In this document: positions 59,201 through 62,140 of the stretch, piece after piece | Numbering within the stretch: the stretch's first letter is position 1 | Layout: each line of letters opens with the position of its first letter | DNA from: Chiridota heheva | Taxonomy: Eukaryota; Echinodermata; Holothuroidea; Apodida; Chiridotidae | NCBI GenBank assembly: GCA_020152595.1 | Contig: JAIGNY010001437.1 | Location: 2,256,001 to 2,320,000, forward strand | Direction of reading: 5' to 3' | DNA: 64,000 nucleotides | The notes under the pieces: generated by a model | The model's database searches: none | The model's input: only the letters and a program-made list of their open reading frames with translations | Told to the model about the DNA's origin: nothing | Program-made: the position numbers and the translations under genes

Positions 59201-61329
59201 TTTCCAAAAAGCTTTTCTTAAATATTTACCTATTTAGCACCACAACGGGATAAAGTTCTCCGAAATTCATATTTTGGTTGCCATTTTCTTAGTCACCACA
59301 TGTTTGTGATTTATTATTCAAGGTCCGCAAATAAGTTTTAGAATGTTCCATTAAACTGCAAGTGACTTTTCGCTAACAACATATTTTTTTTTTTTAATTT
59401 TATTGAATACAGTAGTTTCGGTAAAAAAAACTGTGTGCAAAAACAAAATAAATAAAACATCAAGAAATGTTTAGATTATATAAATGTACTTTAAAAGTAT
59501 TATCTTAATTTTTCCTCAAATAATCTAAAACATATTACCCCTGCTAAAATGCTATAGCCCCGATGGCCGTGTTTTAAACTTTGACCTATACTTTGGAGAA
59601 CTCATGAGACGATTTTTACGAAAAGAAGTCCACAATACTTTGATCAAAGTAACTAAAATCACCTTAAAAACAGTTACTGAAGACATGGATGAGCTTCAAA
59701 CATTGATTCTAATCATTGTGGGTAAAAAAAAAAAAAGGTAAAATGGTTTCGTTTTCATAAAGATCTTAAAACTGAAATTTTCCTATACTTTTAACACCTT
59801 GCTTAAAACAATACAGGAGGGTACAGGATTTTGTAGTACCCTTGGATGGTCAGCCATTACCAACGGCAGCCATACTAACACGGCTGGCATCAGTCCGACG
59901 GTACTACGGGGAGTACTAGTAGTAAAACACACTGAAGAGTAAAAGTTTTGATCGGAAAGCCAAAACGTAAGAAAGAATCTTCTTTTTTTAAACACGTTTG
60001 GCTTAGTTTCTACTTAAAAGACCCAAATCTGAAAAGAAACATTGTTAAAATACATAAATACAACGGAATAAAACCAAAATTAAAAAGAAAAAGCAAAAAT
60101 CTGTATATAGATATTTACCGCTATTGAGGTGGTCGGTTTGATGTGACCGTGTACGGGTTTAGTACGGTTTTGCCAAGTTGAAGGGGAAACTTTATCATAA
60201 CATTCTGAATCTGAATCTGAATCGGTTAAGTCGTCAAAAATCCTTCAAGAGGACATCAATGCCAACCGAGCGTAAAAAGTATGAGAAAAAAATATTTAAA
60301 AAGTATATAAAAAACTAGTTAGCAATACAAGTGCTAGTAAGTTTAGCTTTGAAACAGTTGAGACTTGGTGCATGTACAGTACAATGTCTGACAGTAAAGC
60401 ATTCAAATCTTTTAGTGTGTGAGGGGAGAAAGAGTGGTTATATACATTCTTTTTAGCATAGGGAACCTGGAAATTAAGGTCATGATTATTTCTTGTATTA
60501 GTTCTGACTATGGGGATAAGTTCATCTTCATTGATGGCGACAAGATTGTTATTGATTTTATATAGCATAGGTAGCCGGGTGTTGTATCTTCTTGTTTTAA
60601 GCAGGGGCCAAACTAATTTATGAAGCATGTTTTTTACACTAGATTTATTAAAGTAGTCTGCCATACAGAACCTGGCTGCTCTCCTTTGAATAGATTCAAT
60701 TTTATCCACATCGCACTGGTGATGGGGTCCCACACTGCTGATGCGTGCTCGGTACTGGCCTGACTAGAGCTTTATGAGCAGTGGATTTAACGTCGGTGGG
60801 ACAGTTTGAGAGGTTACGTTTTAATAGGCCAAGTACAGAGTTAGCTTTCTTGGTTATGTTATGTATATGTTTATCCCATCTAAGTTTATTATCAATTTCA
60901 TATGTTGGAAACTATTATCTAATACACAACATTTGTAAAGAAAAATACATTCTGTAGGCCTACAGTATTTGTTGAAAAATGGCAAAAAATAGGTTTTCCT
61001 CCCATTGACTGCAATGATATGTGACTGTTTGTTTTCCCCTTTGACTGAAGTTTGAGATCGTCAAAAAAGTATTGTTACGTCACCGTGCACCACAACATCT
61101 CCGGAAGTTCGACCTCCTCAATAGGAGTAGGCTTAGTCTACTAGTAGCACTAGGATTTTACCCAAACTGAATTTTATCGCGGAACTGGTATGCAATAATC
61201 GATTTATTTAGCTACGGTAAAATCAATTAAAAAAACCTTTTCCTACAAAAATGCAAGAGAAAAAAATTACCTTTCTTTTTTCCATGACGATTGATATTCA
61301 ACGCCATCTAACACCTCATCAGTAAACAT
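2068..61329 (-). CDS. DYNC2I2: DYNC2I2 / WDR34, dynein-2 intermediate chain (12 exons, C-terminus outside window)
   Basis: WD-repeat intermediate chain of the cytoplasmic dynein-2 motor, which drives retrograde intraflagellar transport in cilia. I joined twelve exons on GT-AG signals with matching phases: 61271-61329, 47237-47321, 46252-46308, 45673-45754, 44813-44985, 24411-24485, 23255-23321, 21413-21552, 18610-18763, 17806-17913, 5853-6010, 2068-2276. They give about 455 codons without a stop; human DYNC2I2 is about 536 aa. Diagnostic matches to the family: SHAFEG near residue 90, [60 protein letters not shown] and [11 protein letters not shown]. The N-terminus has two QT motifs (CQTK, IQTDTE), in the region that binds light chains in the family. 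The last exon, roughly 40 residues, is not found in bases 1-2067 and probably lies beyond the left edge. The gene spans over 59 kb because of repeat-filled introns. Identification is from recalled family sequence. Confidence 0.93.
2277..2924 (-). other. DYNC2I2 intron 11, unique part
   Basis: No gene, TIR or tandem structure recognised. The short minus-strand ORF at 2322-2516 has no recognisable motif. Confidence 0.5.
2925..5035. repeat. 39-bp satellite, about 54 copies
   Basis: Unit close to acatcattaatagtctatt followed by ctttattattcaacatccat, with a 39-bp period. Variation is mostly tta/tca and cata/caca swaps plus a few short deletions (for example units lacking tcattaa near 4040 and 4490). 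It lies wholly in DYNC2I2 intron 11. Confidence 0.95.
5036..5852 (-). other. DYNC2I2 intron 11 next to exon 11
   Basis: AT-rich unique sequence between the 39-bp satellite and exon 11. No gene or repeat recognised. Confidence 0.5.
5853..6010 (-). CDS. DYNC2I2: DYNC2I2 exon 11
   Basis: 158 bp encoding [19 protein letters not shown] and [20 protein letters not shown], then a GTD...IYSMLE strand. This is the most conserved block of the protein and the one that made the identification certain. Acceptor ttctacag, donor GTAAGA. Confidence 0.96.
6011..6526 (-). other. DYNC2I2 intron 10, 3' part
   Basis: Unique AT-rich sequence between exon 11 and the 3' end of LINE A. Nothing recognised. Confidence 0.5.
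6527..7927 (-). pseudogene. LINE A thumb, RNase H and 3' end
   Basis: Open from 7927 to 7211: [19 protein letters not shown] (thumb signature of I/R1-type RT), then RNase H motifs YTDGSK, an A/DAK equivalent and FSDSKS near residues 140-200. The frame then shifts. The 3' region (6527-6880) is about 80 percent like the LINE E 3' end at 54366-54705 and ends in a CAAA-type tail. Confidence 0.85.
7928..8745 (-). pseudogene. LINE A reverse transcriptase core
   Basis: Starts [16 protein letters not shown] at the junction with LINE B, then [14 protein letters not shown] (RT motif A with its catalytic Asp) and [11 protein letters not shown] (motif B). Around 8360-8390 the catalytic YVDD box reads NVDN and is followed by a stop, so activity is lost. 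Confidence 0.85.
8746..9504 (-). pseudogene. LINE B C-terminal region and 3' end
   Basis: Minus-strand reading contains a [15 protein letters not shown]-type block, LRVETGR, a CxxC pair (VLCDLG), [16 protein letters not shown] and a stop-rich tail. This HxxxxCPxY end is typical of LINE ORF2 C-termini. Several stops are present. Confidence 0.75.
9505..12895. repeat. 42-bp satellite inside LINE B, about 80 copies
   Basis: Unit close to aactgctcctggtaagctag followed by agaacataaatgatcgccaggt, 42 bp, so each unit is 14 codons. Long stretches stay open on the minus strand (repeat [14 protein letters not shown]). Variants recur in blocks: a gagaatataaagg variant at 10165 and 11411 (1,246 bp apart) and a taagaacatatatg variant at 9820, 10421 and 11668. 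Higher-order duplication within the array is therefore visible. The flanks on both sides are LINE B coding sequence. Confidence 0.95.
12896..14624 (-). pseudogene. LINE B reverse transcriptase
   Basis: From the 5' side: [16 protein letters not shown] linker, [19 protein letters not shown] (RT motif 1), [24 protein letters not shown], then [18 protein letters not shown] (motif B) and FTDDFILFS with the catalytic DD intact, then LHYGSKIWG and [10 protein letters not shown]. Frameshifts lie at about 13660-13860 and 14060. Confidence 0.85.
14557..14692. repeat. About 68-bp tandem duplication at the LINE B 5' boundary
   Basis: Two copies of a block containing gtcgcctttcttaata and tttcataata...gaactgcacagaatg, the second ending at the LINE A junction. 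It may mark the LINE B 5' end or an insertion-time duplication. Confidence 0.7.
14693..15593 (-). pseudogene. LINE A EN-RT linker and first RT block
   Basis: Contains, 5' to 3', [32 protein letters not shown] (linker signature), [37 protein letters not shown] and finally [14 protein letters not shown] (RT block 1) ending at SLHQS. Frames alternate because of indels. Confidence 0.85.
15594..16654. mobile_element. piggyBac-like TTAA element, 1,053 bp, non-autonomous
   Basis: Terminal inverted repeats CCCTTACTCTACCA (15598-) and TGGTAGAGTAAGGG (-16650), flanked on both sides by TTAA (15594-15597, 16651-16654). Removing the element plus one TTAA restores LINE A coding sequence across the junction (NWYLKKANW), so the ends are exact. 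No transposase ORF is present. Two about 100-bp elements with the same ends are at 27.6-28.0 kb. The piggyBac assignment rests on the TTAA site and CCC-start ends. Confidence 0.87.
16003..16072 (-). repeat. tRNA-like segment inside the TTAA element
   Basis: Minus strand reads gtggtgtagtggat (A-box-like) and, about 35 bases later, aggtttgagtccc (B-box-like). The acceptor ends do not pair well, so it is a tRNA-derived SINE head or decayed tRNA rather than a working gene. Confidence 0.45.
16655..17480 (-). pseudogene. LINE A APE-type endonuclease
   Basis: From 17347: [16 protein letters not shown] (first EN motif), FCLQETFLK with the catalytic Glu, then [14 protein letters not shown]. Around 16935-16690: [34 protein letters not shown] and GSDQ where the family has the catalytic GSDH. 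Several frameshifts; dead copy. The 5' UTR, if any, ends near 17480. Confidence 0.85.
17806..17913 (-). CDS. DYNC2I2: DYNC2I2 exon 10
   Basis: 108 bp encoding [20 protein letters not shown] and GGIFKCSMN, matching the human FILGTEGG...KCSL region. The acceptor has a pyrimidine tract ending ttcaaag; the donor is GTAAG. LINE A begins only about 300 bp into the following intron. Confidence 0.92.
18322..18550 (+). repeat. SINE copy 1 (head truncated)
   Basis: Shares with the copies at 24636 and 44462 the blocks tccttgagc, cactcagctgtaaaatgagt followed by accagca, ggagttaa, tggactg, tcca-gggg and aaaccgg.tataagcacc. The tRNA-like head is missing here. Confidence 0.7.
18610..18763 (-). CDS. DYNC2I2: DYNC2I2 exon 9
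   Basis: 154 bp encoding [14 protein letters not shown], then a linker with LREGF (human LTEGF) and the basic loop before the next blade. Acceptor ctgtag, donor GTAAGG. Confidence 0.92.
19195..20415. repeat. 20-bp satellite, about 60 copies
   Basis: Unit ttttcatggtttgtagcata, 20 bp, with mostly single-base variants (catgg/catgc, attttt/atttta). It lies in DYNC2I2 intron 8. ORFs across it on either strand have no meaning. Confidence 0.95.
20416..21412 (-). other. DYNC2I2 intron 8, unique part
   Basis: Unique AT-rich sequence between the 20-bp satellite and exon 8. No gene or element recognised. Confidence 0.5.
21413..21552 (-). CDS. DYNC2I2: DYNC2I2 exon 8
   Basis: 140 bp encoding the WD dipeptide strand QVSVWDLS, then [14 protein letters not shown] and PKRYV, matching the vertebrate GEVLVWDLS to DPVSQVVWL segment. 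Donor GTCAGG. Confidence 0.92.
21873..22537. mobile_element. hAT-like MITE, 665 bp, with 8-bp target duplication
   Basis: Ends are cagttgtgtagcta and (reversed) cagtggcgtagcta, the CAGNGGCGTAGC type end of hAT MITEs. Flanks gaagaaag (21865-21872) and gaagaagg (22538-22545) are an 8-bp target duplication with one mismatch. The interior has a G-rich run and diverged gaggaaaa...agatattttga repeats. No ORF of note. Confidence 0.8.
21899..21961 (+). repeat. G-rich tract, quadruplex-capable
   Basis: About 60 bases almost all G with regular single T or A (gggggtgggagggggtggga type), enough for several G4 registers. It lies inside the hAT-like element. Confidence 0.85.
22736..22855 (+). pseudogene. 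LINE C-terminal remnant
   Basis: Plus strand reads [15 protein letters not shown] then a short tail and stop. FKxRLDRH is a common end of CR1/L2-type ORF2. Too short to be certain. Confidence 0.3.
22915..23150 (-). mobile_element. CR1-like 3' fragment, LINE C family
   Basis: The reverse complement matches the 3' end of LINE C (43560-43780): cttttcgcaaag, atgagtg.aatggtttgcctga, gtggtg...gtgttagtttg and the cttgttatgtta tail. It is 5'-truncated, as usual for LINEs. Confidence 0.8.
23255..23321 (-). CDS. DYNC2I2: DYNC2I2 exon 7
   Basis: 67 bp encoding [19 protein letters not shown] and the start of the next strand, matching the vertebrate LCLAFHP...VAGG block. It ends in phase 1 before GTTAGT. 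Confidence 0.9.
23322..24410 (-). other. DYNC2I2 intron 6
   Basis: No gene recognised. It holds a (ttaca)n microsatellite at 24236-24283, about nine units. Confidence 0.6.
24411..24485 (-). CDS. DYNC2I2: DYNC2I2 exon 6
   Basis: 75 bp encoding exactly 25 codons beginning [12 protein letters not shown] and ending VIDVP. The CxWNLDRR motif is diagnostic. It is separated from exon 5 by a 20.3-kb repeat-filled intron. Acceptor attag, donor GTAAGT. Confidence 0.92.
24636..24915 (+). repeat. SINE copy 2 with tRNA-like head
   Basis: The head has cccagttgcttagggtg (A-box-like) and ggatcaaatctc (B-box-like). The body has gtccttgagcaaga, cagttcactagctgtgaaat, catccaggggag and ggaaaccaggtacaagcacc, shared with copies 1 and 3. 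Confidence 0.7.
24916..26619 (-). other. DYNC2I2 intron 5, unique part
   Basis: Mostly unique AT-rich sequence. A 35-bp tandem pair (ttatcac.aaactaaattag) lies at about 25134-25201. A 98-codon plus-strand ORF at 26156-26452 has no motif I recognise. Confidence 0.5.
26620..26867. mobile_element. Palindromic MITE / long hairpin, about 248 bp
   Basis: Arms of about 115 bases in inverted orientation: aacagctt.tattttcaaaa, tcaaaatggactggat.aa, cacattaccatta.actcc and ctgtaccagaata occur forward on the left and reversed on the right, around a short centre near 26745. Arms are about 85 percent alike. Confidence 0.85.
26868..27643 (-). other. DYNC2I2 intron 5, unique part
   Basis: AT-rich unique sequence; nothing recognised. 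Confidence 0.45.
27644..27750. mobile_element. Small TTAA MITE, copy 1 (about 99 bp)
   Basis: Ends ctcttactctact and tggtagagtaaggg with TTAA on the right and a decayed tcaa on the left. The interior matches copy 2 (cagcaatatta, ttttgggtgccc, ttttcaaaaat). Same ends as the 1,053-bp element in LINE A. Confidence 0.8.
27887..27995. mobile_element. Small TTAA MITE, copy 2 (101 bp)
   Basis: Perfect TTAA on both sides (27887-27890, 27992-27995). Ends are CCCTTACTCTACCA and TGGTAGAGCAAGGG. Only 136 bp from copy 1. Confidence 0.88.
27996..28700 (-). other. DYNC2I2 intron 5, unique part
   Basis: AT-rich unique sequence, with a loosely repeated segment (caaccacttgtgatggtatat near 28150 and 28310). 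No gene. Confidence 0.45.
28706..29145 (+). repeat. 24-bp array, forward arm
   Basis: Diverged units near catgtgggacatagggaggg followed by atgc, period about 24 bp, roughly 18 copies. The reverse complement of the same unit forms the next array. Confidence 0.85.
29252..30063 (-). repeat. 24-bp array, inverted arm with higher-order repeat
   Basis: Units near catggcatccatctctatgt followed by ccca, the reverse complement of the array at 28706-29145. A larger block (catgt.tcaccctcc.atgttcca to ctaaagatgtaccaaatg) recurs about 285 bp apart near 29430 and 29715, so there is a higher-order repeat. The arms are separated by about 106 bp of unique sequence. Confidence 0.85.
30064..31660 (-). other. 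DYNC2I2 intron 5, unique part
   Basis: No gene recognised. Short direct repeats of gtaagctaggcctaacagtt occur near 30995-31055. ORFs at 30269-30768 show no known motif. Confidence 0.45.
31672..32195 (+). pseudogene. Unrecognised coding-like relic
   Basis: Plus strand reads a well-composed protein: [20 protein letters not shown], then a charged helical stretch, [20 protein letters not shown], ending YYPMYC. After a frame change at about 31985 it continues [20 protein letters not shown] to a stop at 32195. TACT|GTAAGT at the break looks like a splice donor, so an exon boundary is an alternative to a frameshift. I do not recognise the family. It could be a transposon protein or a retrocopied host gene. 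Confidence 0.4.
33117..33664 (+). pseudogene. Unrecognised relic with BRCT-like segment
   Basis: Residues 10-70 of the plus-strand ORF ([39 protein letters not shown]) follow the pattern of the second half of a BRCT domain: a T-hydrophobic-T/S strand, then N..V.S.DF..DSI..G. After frame changes come a basic stretch and [20 protein letters not shown], weakly like an HMG box, ending in a stop near 33662; attaaataaa follows at 33741. It may be the 3' part of the relic at 31672. Function is not assigned. Confidence 0.3.
34127..34143 (+). other. Possible LTR primer-binding site
   Basis: tggtgccaagcggggac follows aacaat, resembling the TGG-start primer-binding site after a 5' LTR. No LTR pair or gag/pol is visible nearby, so at most a fragment. 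Confidence 0.15.
34745..36515 (+). repeat. Tandem array of about 210-bp units, nine copies
   Basis: Each unit has gtttgttataa.atttgttt, ttcattgtgtatgcaataag, atattacagatgcaat, aggtagatttattt, gattgataagaaat and gaccacactgaa.agaatat. Unit starts at about 34748, 34936, 35148, 35365, 35578, 35800, 35989, 36200 and 36400. Spacing is 188-222 bp because of indels. Confidence 0.85.
36516..38350 (-). other. DYNC2I2 intron 5, unique part
   Basis: No gene recognised. Contains a T-run near 37400 and C-rich tracts near 37490 and 38100. Confidence 0.45.
38358..38567. mobile_element. Palindrome-ended MITE, about 210 bp
   Basis: Left end tcaaacaaaaaaaactcatg, right end (reversed) tcaaacgaaaagaaactcat; both continue gaga.ttgagtagagtacatt, the right with an extra agagt. 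Arms of about 45 bases around a roughly 120-bp centre. No ORF. Confidence 0.75.
39100..40313 (+). pseudogene. LINE C ORF1 with heptapeptide repeat and esterase-like domain
   Basis: [13 protein letters not shown], then [18 protein letters not shown] leads into about 30 CDVGSQT repeats, open to 39858. After a frameshift: [20 protein letters not shown], where CR1 ORF1 normally has a GDSL-type block (here RHS replaces GDS). After another shift at about 40060: [19 protein letters not shown] (usual GTND box degenerate) and [10 protein letters not shown]. Stop at 40313. Confidence 0.7.
39170..39800 (+). repeat. 21-bp array in LINE C ORF1, about 30 copies
   Basis: Unit catgtgatgttggtagtcaga, 21 bp. 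In the ORF1 frame each unit reads CDVGSQT. Because 21 is a multiple of three, at least four frames over both strands are open for most of its length, so openness alone is no evidence of coding. Confidence 0.95.
40776..40829 (+). repeat. Three copies of an 18-bp repeat between ORF1 and EN
   Basis: gtcgggttggaggggt-type unit repeated three times, G-rich, in the LINE C inter-ORF spacer. Confidence 0.8.
40914..41623 (+). pseudogene. LINE C endonuclease
   Basis: [16 protein letters not shown] (motif 1), DIIGITESW with the catalytic Glu, [51 protein letters not shown] (the catalytic GDFN box), and SNCLDLIF. Interrupted by stops near 41068 and 41131; a late H box is displaced. Confidence 0.85.
41640..43682 (+). 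pseudogene. LINE C reverse transcriptase, catalytic DD lost
   Basis: [20 protein letters not shown] (motif 1), [56 protein letters not shown] (motif B), then at 42872-42900 [12 protein letters not shown] where the family has CKFADDxKL: nine bases carrying the catalytic Asp pair are missing in frame. Downstream: [40 protein letters not shown] and a C-terminal [15 protein letters not shown]. Confidence 0.88.
44159..44232 (-). repeat. tRNA-like sequence, 74 nt
   Basis: Minus strand: gagacct at one end and gggtctc at the other pair over seven bases (one G-U). B-box ggattcgatcccc is strong; the A-box region is tggcagtgcgttaatg. Length suits a tRNA, but the anticodon stem pairs poorly, so a tRNA pseudogene or SINE head is more likely than an active gene. 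Confidence 0.5.
44462..44745 (+). repeat. SINE copy 3 with tRNA-like head
   Basis: The head has tggccaagtcttgctcatat and B-box gggttcgatttcc. The body has cagctgtaaaatgagtacca, gggagttaacctgtaatgga, cccgtccagg and ggaaaccgg..ataaacaccgg. It is the least diverged of the three copies. Confidence 0.75.
44813..44985 (-). CDS. DYNC2I2: DYNC2I2 exon 5 (first WD blade)
   Basis: 173 bp, 57 codons. It includes the conserved VSCLHTF, the [13 protein letters not shown] strand pattern and GRMDHEDW, all recognisable in human WDR34. Acceptor tgcag, donor GTGAGG. Confidence 0.92.
45673..45754 (-). CDS. DYNC2I2: DYNC2I2 exon 4
   Basis: 82 bp encoding a helical segment that begins GLVDFLKRV and ends RSHAFE plus G. 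It corresponds to the LAAFLRRV to SHAFDG block just before the WD propeller. Donor GTACAT is weak. Confidence 0.9.
46252..46308 (-). CDS. DYNC2I2: DYNC2I2 exon 3
   Basis: 57 bp, 19 codons ([19 protein letters not shown]), phase 0 at both ends, acceptor tttaatcag and donor GTAAGA. IQTDTE corresponds to VQTEAP of the human protein, a candidate light-chain-binding QT motif. Confidence 0.85.
46641..47056. mobile_element. Candidate TA-flanked MITE, 416 bp
   Basis: Inverted ends attaggtggggt (46641) and accccacctaat (to 47056). If TA is the target duplication, the terminal repeat starts GGTGGGGT, as in some Tc1/mariner MITEs. Only about 10 bp of repeat; no ORF. Confidence 0.4.
47237..47321 (-). 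CDS. DYNC2I2: DYNC2I2 exon 2
   Basis: 85 bp after a ctttttccag acceptor. It encodes [10 protein letters not shown] followed by an acidic and polar stretch, and ends in phase 0 before GTAGAC. CQT aligns with the conserved CQT of vertebrate proteins. Confidence 0.85.
47322..48715 (-). other. DYNC2I2 intron 1, part next to exon 2
   Basis: No gene recognised. Diverged short repeats of ttttcggaaaatt..ctttaatt lie at about 47975-48085. Confidence 0.5.
48716..49345 (+). pseudogene. RTE-like reverse transcriptase remnant
   Basis: Plus strand: [20 protein letters not shown], with [10 protein letters not shown] in place of the usual FADDIALLS catalytic box, then [12 protein letters not shown] and, after a frame change, [24 protein letters not shown] and [15 protein letters not shown] core to thumb of an RTE-type LINE; catalytic Asp replaced, several frameshifts. 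Confidence 0.75.
49346..50423 (-). other. DYNC2I2 intron 1, unique part
   Basis: AT-rich unique sequence; nothing recognised. Confidence 0.45.
50424..50655 (-). CDS. P2X7-C-like gene, exon B
   Basis: 232 bp, open from the acceptor to TAG at 50426-50424. Cys/Met/Pro spacing [16 protein letters not shown] and VCC is kept without breaks. Confidence 0.7.
50424..51639 (-). CDS. P2X7-C-like Cys-rich domain gene, two exons, nested in DYNC2I2 intron 1
   Basis: Exon A 51639-51492 encodes [16 protein letters not shown], an acidic stretch and RLSNVDW. Exon B 50655-50424 encodes [10 protein letters not shown], then CC six residues on, [12 protein letters not shown] and a stop. Joining GACTG|GTGTGA to ctag|GTGTGAC gives W-C-D-C-G-A-C, the signature WCxCGxCxxMP...CC of the C-terminal ballast-like domain of P2X7, widespread as small stand-alone proteins in invertebrates. 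In P2X7 this domain binds zinc; no role is known to me for the stand-alone versions. About 125 aa. Exon A needs a one-base frame correction between SNAN and TESESDD, so the gene may be a recent pseudogene or the base may be an error. The 836-bp intron carries a 38-bp array made of copies of its own acceptor. Confidence 0.65.
50645..51116 (-). repeat. 38-bp array of acceptor plus exon-B start, 13 copies
   Basis: The minus-strand unit runs tag|GTGTGACTGCGG..CATG then tttaccaatgccaacac. cacacctag (plus strand) occurs 13 times between 50651 and 51114, at 37-40-bp spacing. The last unit in transcription order runs into the rest of exon B (atgccagctttt). Each unit keeps CDCGxCLPMPT coding potential, but 38 bp is not a multiple of three. 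Confidence 0.92.
51492..51639 (-). CDS. P2X7-C-like gene, exon A
   Basis: 148 bp from ATG (51639). PYDFEP, then Ser/Glu/Asp-rich residues and RLSNVDW are the usual N-terminal approach to the domain. One frameshift at about 51550. Donor TG|GTGTGA, phase 2. Confidence 0.6.
51640..51906 (-). other. Upstream flank of the P2X7-C-like gene
   Basis: Short stretch between the gene start and the LINE D 3' end. No promoter element I can support. Confidence 0.4.
51907..54260 (-). mobile_element. LINE D: I/R1-like element, 5'-truncated
   Basis: Minus strand: GFRK block with a frameshift (54180), [12 protein letters not shown] (RT motif A), [13 protein letters not shown]-like motif B in a shifted frame, [13 protein letters not shown] at about 53815-53775 (catalytic YVDD intact), thumb [11 protein letters not shown] (53350-53300), RNase H end [20 protein letters not shown] (52640-52580), and a CxxC...HxxxxC knuckle ([17 protein letters not shown]). 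3' end at 51907 with aaaccaaaccaaacca tail. Same group as LINE A; several frameshifts. Confidence 0.87.
54366..54705 (-). mobile_element. LINE E: 3' fragment of the LINE A family
   Basis: About 80 percent like 6527-6880: caccatgacaacaagggtca, ttgtgcctg.gag.t.agatca, ggagataattttatc, gggaagctctggg, tgtacagggggca. CAAA-type tail at 54366. It lies directly upstream of LINE D. Confidence 0.85.
54847..55146 (+). mobile_element. CR1-like 3' fragment, LINE C family
   Basis: Matches LINE C 43497-43790: ttgaagttgaccaaagagtt, ttttcgcaaagagtt, gtggaatggtttgcctgagt, tgtgttag-type spacer and the ttatgtaatgttatg tail. Reads [17 protein letters not shown] on the plus strand. Contains a small ttgaccaaagagt duplication. 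Confidence 0.88.
55147..56725 (-). other. DYNC2I2 intron 1, unique part
   Basis: AT-rich; no gene, TIR or array recognised. Confidence 0.45.
56726..57308. mobile_element. hAT-like MITE (approximate bounds)
   Basis: Left part cagcaattcttaataggcgg followed by cccacgggccaaatctggcc is the characteristic opening of many hAT MITEs. The right part ggtggccctta...taattaagaaacc is a weak inverted match. No clear 8-bp duplication could be fixed. Confidence 0.45.
57309..58255 (-). other. DYNC2I2 intron 1, unique part
   Basis: No gene or repeat structure recognised. Confidence 0.45.
58261..59092. mobile_element. Candidate TIR element containing telomere-like repeats
   Basis: ataacaaccc...ataatcccaatgtcaa at the left end (58267-58308) recurs inverted at 59050-59088 (ttgacattgggattgtc...gggttatta). 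The interior is AT-rich with a telomere-like tract. Ends are diverged and no target duplication was fixed. Confidence 0.35.
58796..58916. repeat. Telomere-like (cctaatcctaaa)n tract
   Basis: About ten diverged units of cctaatcctaaa or cctaaaccctaa type. Related in base pattern to TTAGGG/CCCTAA, but irregular; interstitial. Confidence 0.75.
59093..60185 (-). other. DYNC2I2 intron 1, unique part
   Basis: Nothing recognised. The minus ORF at 59783-59995 has no known motif. Confidence 0.45.
60186..60905 (-). mobile_element. LINE F: CR1/L2-like 3' fragment
   Basis: Minus strand reads [29 protein letters not shown], then after a frameshift [38 protein letters not shown] and [14 protein letters not shown], the thumb and C-terminal end of a CR1/L2-type ORF2. 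The 3' end has attcagattcagattcaga at about 60200. 5'-truncated in intron 1. Confidence 0.83.
60906..61270 (-). other. Start of DYNC2I2 intron 1
   Basis: No element recognised next to exon 1. Confidence 0.45.
61271..61329 (-). CDS. DYNC2I2: DYNC2I2 exon 1 (start codon)
   Basis: Encodes [19 protein letters not shown] plus two bases, then donor GTAATT. The SSW motif matches the SQW of the vertebrate N-terminus. ATG is at 61329-61327. The phase (AG|G) joins exactly to exon 2. Confidence 0.85.
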
Positions 61330-61399
61330 TATTTTCAGATACTTAAAGCAAAAAAAATTGTTGATCCACTGCCTGATGGCTGGCACTCAAACTTCTGAT

Positions 61400-61415
61400 G
61401 AACTTGGCAACGGAA
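61400..61415 (-). promoter_or_regulatory. Possible RFX half-site upstream of DYNC2I2
   Basis: GTTGCC on the minus strand, about 80 bp before the start codon. GTTGCC is one half of the RFX X-box found at many ciliary promoters. The second half is not recognisable, so this is suggestive only. Confidence 0.25.
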
Positions 61416-61819
61416 TGTTTGTGGGAGTAGACTGTCATTATGGATTCAAGGCAGAGTTGCCAGATGCGATAAGAGCTTTACCGCCAAACCATAGCATGGC
61501 TTACGGCTAAATCGGCTGAATTAAAATGTGTTTTAATGTACAACCAAATTTAGAACTAAGTGATATACAGATATATGGCATTCATCATCTATGAAATTCA
61601 ATGAACTATTCAGGTAAGTATTTAACTCTTGTAAAGATATGTATAAAAATTTTATGATTTGTCATAGGCCTAAAAATCACTGGTCCAAATTTCTTTTTAT
61701 TTTTGTTTTAATCGTACACAATCCATTTGCTTTACAAATATATCAACTTAAAAGTTTCCTTTAAATCTTTCTCTGTTGCAGTGTCGTTGTGGCAGGGGGC
61801 CAGGGAAGCTTTGCCCCGA

Positions 61820-62140
61820 TGAAGCTTTATGAGAGAGCGCCGAATGCTCACAGAGGCGCAAACTTGTCCTGAGAATATATTATTCATATACTTTTTATTC
61901 TCAACTTAAGCTTCTGCAAGTTGTATCATTTACAAAACAAACGGTGTAAATATTTTCTTTCGAATTGTCAAAGCTTTATTCCAGTGAAGCTTTATGAGAG
62001 CGCCGAATGCTCACAGGGGCGAAAAATTTGTCCTGAGAATATATTTTGATATACTTTTTATTCTCAACTTATGCAAGTTTTATCATTTTGCAGAAGATAC
62101 GATGTAAATGTTTTGTCTCTAAGCTTTATCACGCCAAAAA
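61820..62140. repeat. Tandem duplication, 167-bp offset
   Basis: gaagctttatgagag, cgccgaatgctcac, cttgtcctgagaatatatt, atatactttttattctcaac and aagtt.tatcattt occur in the same order at 61820 and 61986. A third start (aagctttatcacgcc) is at 62129. Confidence 0.85.
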
